Notes under the pieces: generated by a model
The model's database searches: none
Told to the model about the DNA's origin: nothing
Seen by the model: the letters and a program-made list of their open reading frames with translations, nothing else
Virus record (IMG/VR): IMGVR_UViG_3300042695_000441
Span: 1 to 34,499 of that record
Direction: 5' to 3' (one strand)
From: a virus
DNA length: 34,499 bases
Made by a program: the position numbers and the translations under genes
In this document: in pieces, positions 31,646-34,499 of the stretch
Layout: the number at the start of each line of letters is the position of its first letter
How positions within the stretch are numbered: position 1 is the stretch's first letter

Positions 31646-31843
31646 TCAGTCCTTTTTAAATAGGTCTGGTCGTAGCTGTTCTCTTGTTAAACGAAGCTCT
31701 GTAAGCTGCTCAATTTTTGATAAGTATTTCAATGGAATCTTCTGAATCCCCCATAAATACACAGTTCCAGGCTTCAAATCTAGCTTTTCAGCCAAATCCT
31801 TTAAGCTACCAAATTCAATCTTTAATAAATCCATCGGGTTCAT
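31646..31843 (-). CDS. Cro/YdaS-like HTH regulator, 65 aa
   Basis: LKIEFGSLKDLAEKLDLKPG TVYLWGIQKIPLKYLSKIEQ and the end TREQLRPDLF are the Cro/YdaS-type pattern: FGS--DLAE-L helix, turn, TVYLWG recognition helix and LRPDLF end. AAGGAG upstream of the ATG at 31843. First gene of the leftward replication operon and adjacent to the divergent control region, so it probably regulates itself and the rightward early promoter, as Cro does. No CI-type repressor was found. Confidence 0.87.
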   Translation of the reverse strand: MNPMDLLKIEFGSLKDLAEKLDLKPGTVYLWGIQKIPLKYLSKIEQLTELRLTREQLRPDLFKKD

Positions 31844-32002
31844 TTACATCTCCTTTTGTTGGAATATACCATCTTTTAGAATAGTTGGTAAATATTTTAT
31901 ACTAGGGAAAGCACTTAGATAAAAAAATCAAAAAAACTATTGTTAATCTATTATTTCATGTATAGTGGAGTCTAGTTCAACAAGTGATGAAGGGAAAGAA
32001 AG
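31844..32002. promoter_or_regulatory. Divergent control region for the leftward replication and rightward early operons
   Basis: AT-rich 159-bp gap. Rightward promoter candidate: TTGTTA at 31940-31945 and TATAGT at 31961-31966, spacer 15. Leftward candidate: TATAAA on the minus strand at 31901-31896 with an AT-rich -35 region. GTTGG(A/T)A(A/T)AT occurs near 31857 and 31884 as a possible repeated operator half-site, and ACCA/TGGT arms flank 31867-31888. The likely binder is the adjacent Cro/YdaS-like regulator or the XRE protein from 3621. Confidence 0.5.
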
Positions 32003-32296
32003 ATGGGAATGTCTAAACATGATGCGTATTACGAGCCAACCGATTACGATGACCGTTCTGATGAAATTGAGGAGCGTACATGGCAGTTAATGAAACCTGG
32101 TGCTGAGTACGATTACAGAACAACTCAAGCAATAACAGAAGCTCTGGGTGACTTAGATACAGAAAAAGCCGATGCTTTACAAGCAATCATTGATACCCAA
32201 GACTATGAGCAAATTGGTCGTAAGGTAATGATGATGGCATTAGATTACATGGAGCGATATGCCAAAGATGCAGCAGAAAACGAAATCAACGACTAA
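32003..32296 (+). CDS. Acidic first early protein, unknown, 97 aa
   Basis: First gene of the rightward early operon after the divergent promoter, with AAGG about 10 bases upstream. The protein contains 25 Asp/Glu against about 10 Lys/Arg, a strong net negative charge, and no membrane segment. Short, acidic early phage proteins include DNA-mimic anti-restriction proteins (such as T7 Ocr), but no family match is evident; the composition alone does not prove such a role. Ends a few bases before the annealing-protein gene. Confidence 0.7.
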   Translation: MGMSKHDAYYEPTDYDDRSDEIEERTWQLMKPGAEYDYRTTQAITEALGDLDTEKADALQAIIDTQDYEQIGRKVMMMALDYMERYAKDAAENEIND

Positions 32297-32306
32297 GGAA
32301 CAAGTG

Positions 32307-32843
32307 ATGACCACATATAACGAAATACGCAAGATTAATGTAAACGAGCATACAGACAAAAAAGGTAAATTTACTTACTTGTCATGGGCATGGGCAGTAG
32401 ACCAGCTCCTACAGATTGACCCATCCGCTACCTGGGACTACCAAGCCCCTATGCAGTTTGGCGATACTTTGATGGTGTTCTGCTCTGTTACCGCTTTTGG
32501 TAAAACCATGACTTCCCAGCTACCTGTTCTAAACCACCAAAACAAAGCTATATCCAACCCTAACGCTATGGATGTCAATACGGCTATGCAACGCTGCCTA
32601 GCCAAAGCCATTGCTTTACATGGCCTAGGTTTATACATTTATGCCGGTGAAGATGTGCCTGACGAGCCAACACCTGATTTAACAGCAGATGCTACTTTAT
32701 GGGTAGATTCAATAAACGGTTGCAAAACCATTGATGAACTTAAAGCCACATACGGCAAAGCCTACGCAGCTATAGCTAAAGACAAAAATGCAGTCCAAAT
32801 TATTGCTAATGCTAAAGACCTAAAGAAAGTGGAATTAACATGA
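32307..32843 (+). CDS. Single-strand annealing protein, Sak3/DUF1071 type, 178 aa
   Basis: ATG 32307 with AAGGA upstream; the ORF opens further upstream to 32259 but lacks a site there. INVNEHTDKKGKFTYLSWAW is the DUF1071 signature, followed by QLPVLNHQNKAI, DVNTAMQRCLAKAIALHGLG and LYIYAGEDVPDE. DUF1071 is the Sak3 family of Rad52-like recombinases. Works with the YqaJ-type exonuclease coupled by ATGA: strand annealing after end resection, as in lambda Red. Confidence 0.9.
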   Translation: MTTYNEIRKINVNEHTDKKGKFTYLSWAWAVDQLLQIDPSATWDYQAPMQFGDTLMVFCSVTAFGKTMTSQLPVLNHQNKAISNPNAMDVNTAMQRCLAKAIALHGLGLYIYAGEDVPDEPTPDLTADATLWVDSINGCKTIDELKATYGKAYAAIAKDKNAVQIIANAKDLKKVELT

Positions 32844-33445
32844 TTGAACAAGGCACACCCGAATGGCATGAGCTTCGTAGGGGCAAAGTAACCGCTTCTA
32901 GGGTAGCTGACATCCTTTCGAGGACAAAGACTGGCCCTTCAGCTAGTAGGCAAAACTATCTGATTGAGCTTGCCTTACAACGAACTACAAAGGCCATAGA
33001 ACCATCATATACCAATGCAGCAATGGAATGGGGAACACAAACCGAACCCCAGGCTAGGGTGGCATACGAGGTCAAAACAGGTAACTTTGTAGACCAAGTG
33101 GCTTTTATTGACCATCCTACGATTAAATGGTTTGGATGTTCACCTGATGGTTTGGTTGGTGAAAATCTTATTGAAATCAAATGTCCTAACTCTGCAACGC
33201 ATTGGGAGTACTTTAAGGCCAAAGAACCACCTAAGAAGTACTTTATTCAAATGCAGGCTCAAATGGCGGTGACAGGGGCTAAATGGTGCGACTTTGTATC
33301 TTTTGACCCTAGGATGCCGGAACGCAGTCAGCTTTTGATAGTCAATGTACCTAGAGACCCTGAGTTTATTTTGTATATGGAAGCAGAAGTACAACTTTTT
33401 TTAAATGAAGTAGCAGCAGAAATAACCTTAATGGAGAATCAATAA
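32840..33445 (+). CDS. YqaJ / lambda-Exo-type recombination exonuclease, 201 aa
   Basis: QGTPEWHELRRGKVTASRVA is the YqaJ N-terminal signature; E69 in WGTQTEP, D103 in CSPDGLVG, E112-x-K114 in LIEIKCP, and Q141 in QMQAQM complete the PD-(D/E)XK nuclease site. Length matches the family. ATGA coupling to Sak3 shows they form a resection/annealing pair. Produces 3' single strands for the annealing protein. Confidence 0.92.
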   Translation: MIEQGTPEWHELRRGKVTASRVADILSRTKTGPSASRQNYLIELALQRTTKAIEPSYTNAAMEWGTQTEPQARVAYEVKTGNFVDQVAFIDHPTIKWFGCSPDGLVGENLIEIKCPNSATHWEYFKAKEPPKKYFIQMQAQMAVTGAKWCDFVSFDPRMPERSQLLIVNVPRDPEFILYMEAEVQLFLNEVAAEITLMENQ

Positions 33446-33699
33446 TGGCAATTCAATATTTTGTAAAAGCAGCAGTATCGGAATACGAAGATAAAGCCGA
33501 TGGCAAGATGAAAAAACGCTATCAGAGCATTGGCGTAATCATGGAAACGAAACACGGTCTTATGCTTAAAATTGAGACTTTACCGTTGTTTGCCTTAAAA
33601 GATGGTGGTTTATTGGCTTATCTAAACCCACCTGAAGATAAAGCAATCCCCACACAACAGGTATCTAAGTCGTTTGTAGATGATTCAGCACCATTTTAA
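33445..33699 (+). CDS. SSB-like small protein with acidic C-terminal tip, 84 aa
   Basis: GGAG upstream, one-base overlap with the exonuclease gene. Beta-strand-rich core (YQSIGVIMETKHGLMLKIET) suits a small OB fold, and the last residues DDSAPF copy the acidic tip of bacterial SSB (DDDIPF), used to bind partner proteins. Third gene of the recombination module after Sak3 and exonuclease, as SSB often is. No direct evidence of DNA binding is visible. Confidence 0.65.
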   Translation: MAIQYFVKAAVSEYEDKADGKMKKRYQSIGVIMETKHGLMLKIETLPLFALKDGGLLAYLNPPEDKAIPTQQVSKSFVDDSAPF

Positions 33700-33817
33700 A
33701 CAACGGGGCGAAAGCGGATGCTAGACCATAGGCGTAAGGTTGTTATACAGCCGCCATGTATGCGTATAACAGAGTAGCAATAGTGCAGCGAGTAGCCCCA
33801 CCCAACAGGAGTAAGTG
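33700..33817 (+). other. Structured 118-bp intergenic region; candidate RNA or regulatory site
   Basis: No convincing gene in the gap between two genes of the early operon. A 7-bp perfect inverted repeat GTTATAC/GTATAAC (33742-33748 / 33764-33770) has a 15-base loop; GGGGC near 33706 and GCCCC near 33797 can pair at long range. The segment is GC-richer than its surroundings. It ends in the AGGAG of the next gene. Possibilities are a structured leader, a small RNA or an operator; it does not fold as a tRNA. Confidence 0.4.
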
Positions 33818-34102
33818 ATGAAAGAACTGATTATTTTTTTAGTAGGATTTGTAATTGGCGGTTGGGCGCAGGTATCAGAAGCTCAAACCTATGTCATAAC
33901 CAACCCACAAGGCTACAACAAGGGAACGGTACAAGTCCAAGGCAACCAGGCGCAGGTTGTAAACAATGCAGGGTTTATAACGCAATCCTTAACGGTTTAC
34001 CCTACCCAGGTTGTTACACCACAAAGTTACGCCATTGGAACTCCTAGCTATACAGTCCCATCAACACCTATGTCACCCCCATCCCCAAGGGTGCTGCAAT
34101 GA
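33818..34102 (+). CDS. Exported Pro/Gln-rich small protein, 94 aa
   Basis: ATG 33818 with AGGAG upstream (GTG at 33815 is also in frame). MKELIIFLVGFVIGGWAQVS, then EAQTY, looks like a signal peptide with a possible cut after SEA. The mature part is Gln/Val/Thr/Pro-rich with imperfect TYVITNPQGYNKGTVQVQGN and TPQSYAIGTPSYTVPSTP segments. Probably periplasmic or surface located; early expression suggests altering the envelope, for example superinfection exclusion. Its stop overlaps the next gene by ATGA. Confidence 0.72.
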   Translation: MKELIIFLVGFVIGGWAQVSEAQTYVITNPQGYNKGTVQVQGNQAQVVNNAGFITQSLTVYPTQVVTPQSYAIGTPSYTVPSTPMSPPSPRVLQ

Positions 34103-34200
34103 TTGAAACCGTAATGATTGTGTTTGCCATTGGTGTATTTGCTATATTTTTAGTTTTAATGGTACTTGCTGCCGCACTTCTTTATTGGACAGAACAATGA
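34099..34200 (+). CDS. 33-aa single-pass membrane peptide
   Basis: MIETVMIVFAIGVFAIFLVL continuing MVLAAALLYWTEQ is almost wholly hydrophobic. ATGA overlaps at both ends with the exported-protein gene and the gene crossing the joint show translational coupling, so it is likely expressed. It may assist the exported protein or act in exclusion. Function unknown. Confidence 0.7.
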   Translation: MIETVMIVFAIGVFAIFLVLMVLAAALLYWTEQ

Positions 34201-34499
34201 CATTTTTAGTCGCTAACATACCCCCCGTTAAATGCTTTGTGCGTAAAGAGTACCTTTACAACCAAGAAAAAGGACACGGTGAATTAGAACCTTGTGTATG
34301 GATGACCGCCAAAGCAATTAAAGGCCAAGCGTTTCGTATTGAATCCATGCTGACTAACTACGGTGCGCTGTACGACAAACTTCCTATAAGTGCGTATGTA
34401 TGGAAACCAGTAACATATATGTTACCTTTGGATTATTTGCAGATATGGGATTGCTTGTCTTACGACATGGCGGTAATTGAGAAATCAAACCTGCGTGGG
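34197..34499 (+). CDS. Conserved phage protein, 5' part of the gene spanning the contig joint
   Basis: Starts MTFLVANIPPVKCFVRKEYL at ATG 34197, overlapping the previous stop by ATGA, and runs off the right edge. Bases from 34373 repeat the window start, where the same frame continues to the stop at 469. The 59 residues before the overlap include a Cys-Phe-Val-Arg-Lys start, LEPCVWMTAKAIKGQAFRIE and a likely small soluble domain. See the entry at 2-469 for the rest; no function assigned. Confidence 0.85.
   Translation, partial: MTFLVANIPPVKCFVRKEYLYNQEKGHGELEPCVWMTAKAIKGQAFRIESMLTNYGALYDKLPISAYVWKPVTYMLPLDYLQIWDCLSYDMAVIEKSNLRG
34373..34499. repeat. Terminal overlap, second copy (identical to 1-127)
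   Basis: Exact copy of bases 1-127; joins the ends of the contig to a circle. Count it once when annotating the closed genome of about 34,372 bp. Confidence 0.95.

Noticed and set aside
33718-33777. 19-aa ORF (MLDHRRKVV...) in the gap before the exported protein
   Set aside because: No good Shine-Dalgarno, very short, and it runs through the inverted repeat; treated as non-coding.
33700-33817. tRNA or tmRNA
   Set aside because: No T-loop TTCRANNC, no anticodon arm and no 7-bp acceptor stem with CCA.
34373-34499. Biological direct terminal repeat
   Set aside because: Length is exactly 127, a standard assembler k-mer; better explained as circular contig overlap.
1-34499. CRISPR arrays, insertion sequences, integrase
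   Set aside because: No array of regular repeats with spacers, no transposase motif and no tyrosine or serine recombinase seen in any frame I inspected.

Overview
The window is a complete phage genome on one contig. Its last 127 bases (34373-34499) repeat its first 127 exactly, so the map closes into a circle of about 34,372 bp, and one gene spans the joint (34197-34499 continuing into 2-469). Gene content indicates a podovirus-like tailed phage of a Gram-negative host: a large P22-type portal with a long Gln-rich C-terminus, a gp4-like adaptor and gp10-like hub, no tail tape measure or contractile sheath, several Ala/Gln-rich candidate ejection proteins, a holin and a GH19 endolysin. Moderate-to-low GC, TTG starts and short Shine-Dalgarno sites fit a freshwater proteobacterium (perhaps Burkholderiales or Methylophilales), but the host is inference only.

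Layout on the circle: (1) Rightward early/recombination block, 32003 to 34499 and on to 3527: acidic first protein, DUF1071/Sak3-type annealing protein, YqaJ-type exonuclease, SSB-like protein, an exported protein, a small membrane protein, then three overlapping nucleases (PD-(D/E)XK, Ref-like HNH, RusA), a terminator, a Dps/ferritin-like protein, a methyltransferase and four small Lys-rich proteins. (2) Leftward mini-operon, 4886 to 3621: a conserved protein of unknown function, a 29-aa membrane peptide, two small unknowns (one with a TTG start) and a 57-aa XRE-type regulator. (3) Rightward packaging, morphogenesis and lysis block, 5046 to 28519: small and large terminase, portal, fibre-like protein, glycosyltransferase-like protein, scaffold, major capsid, adaptor, hub, ejection proteins, tail fibre, lysis cassette. 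(4) Leftward replication/modification block, 31843 to 28520: Cro/YdaS-like repressor, DUF1376 replication protein with iteron-like repeats inside the gene, a DnaB-type helicase, a Mom-like DNA-modification enzyme and two unknowns.

Blocks 4 and 1 diverge from a 159-bp control region (31844-32002); blocks 2 and 3 diverge from another (4887-5045). There is no integrase, no recognisable CI repressor, no DNA or RNA polymerase and no tRNA, so the phage probably uses the host polymerases, loads a helicase through the DUF1376 protein, and recombines its DNA into concatemers for headful packaging. The points most worth following are the Mom-like enzyme without a visible Com partner, the intragenic iterons, the nuclease cluster, the Dps-like and glycosyltransferase accessory genes, the hidden small-gene operon at 3621-4886, and the structured 118-bp gap at 33700-33817.
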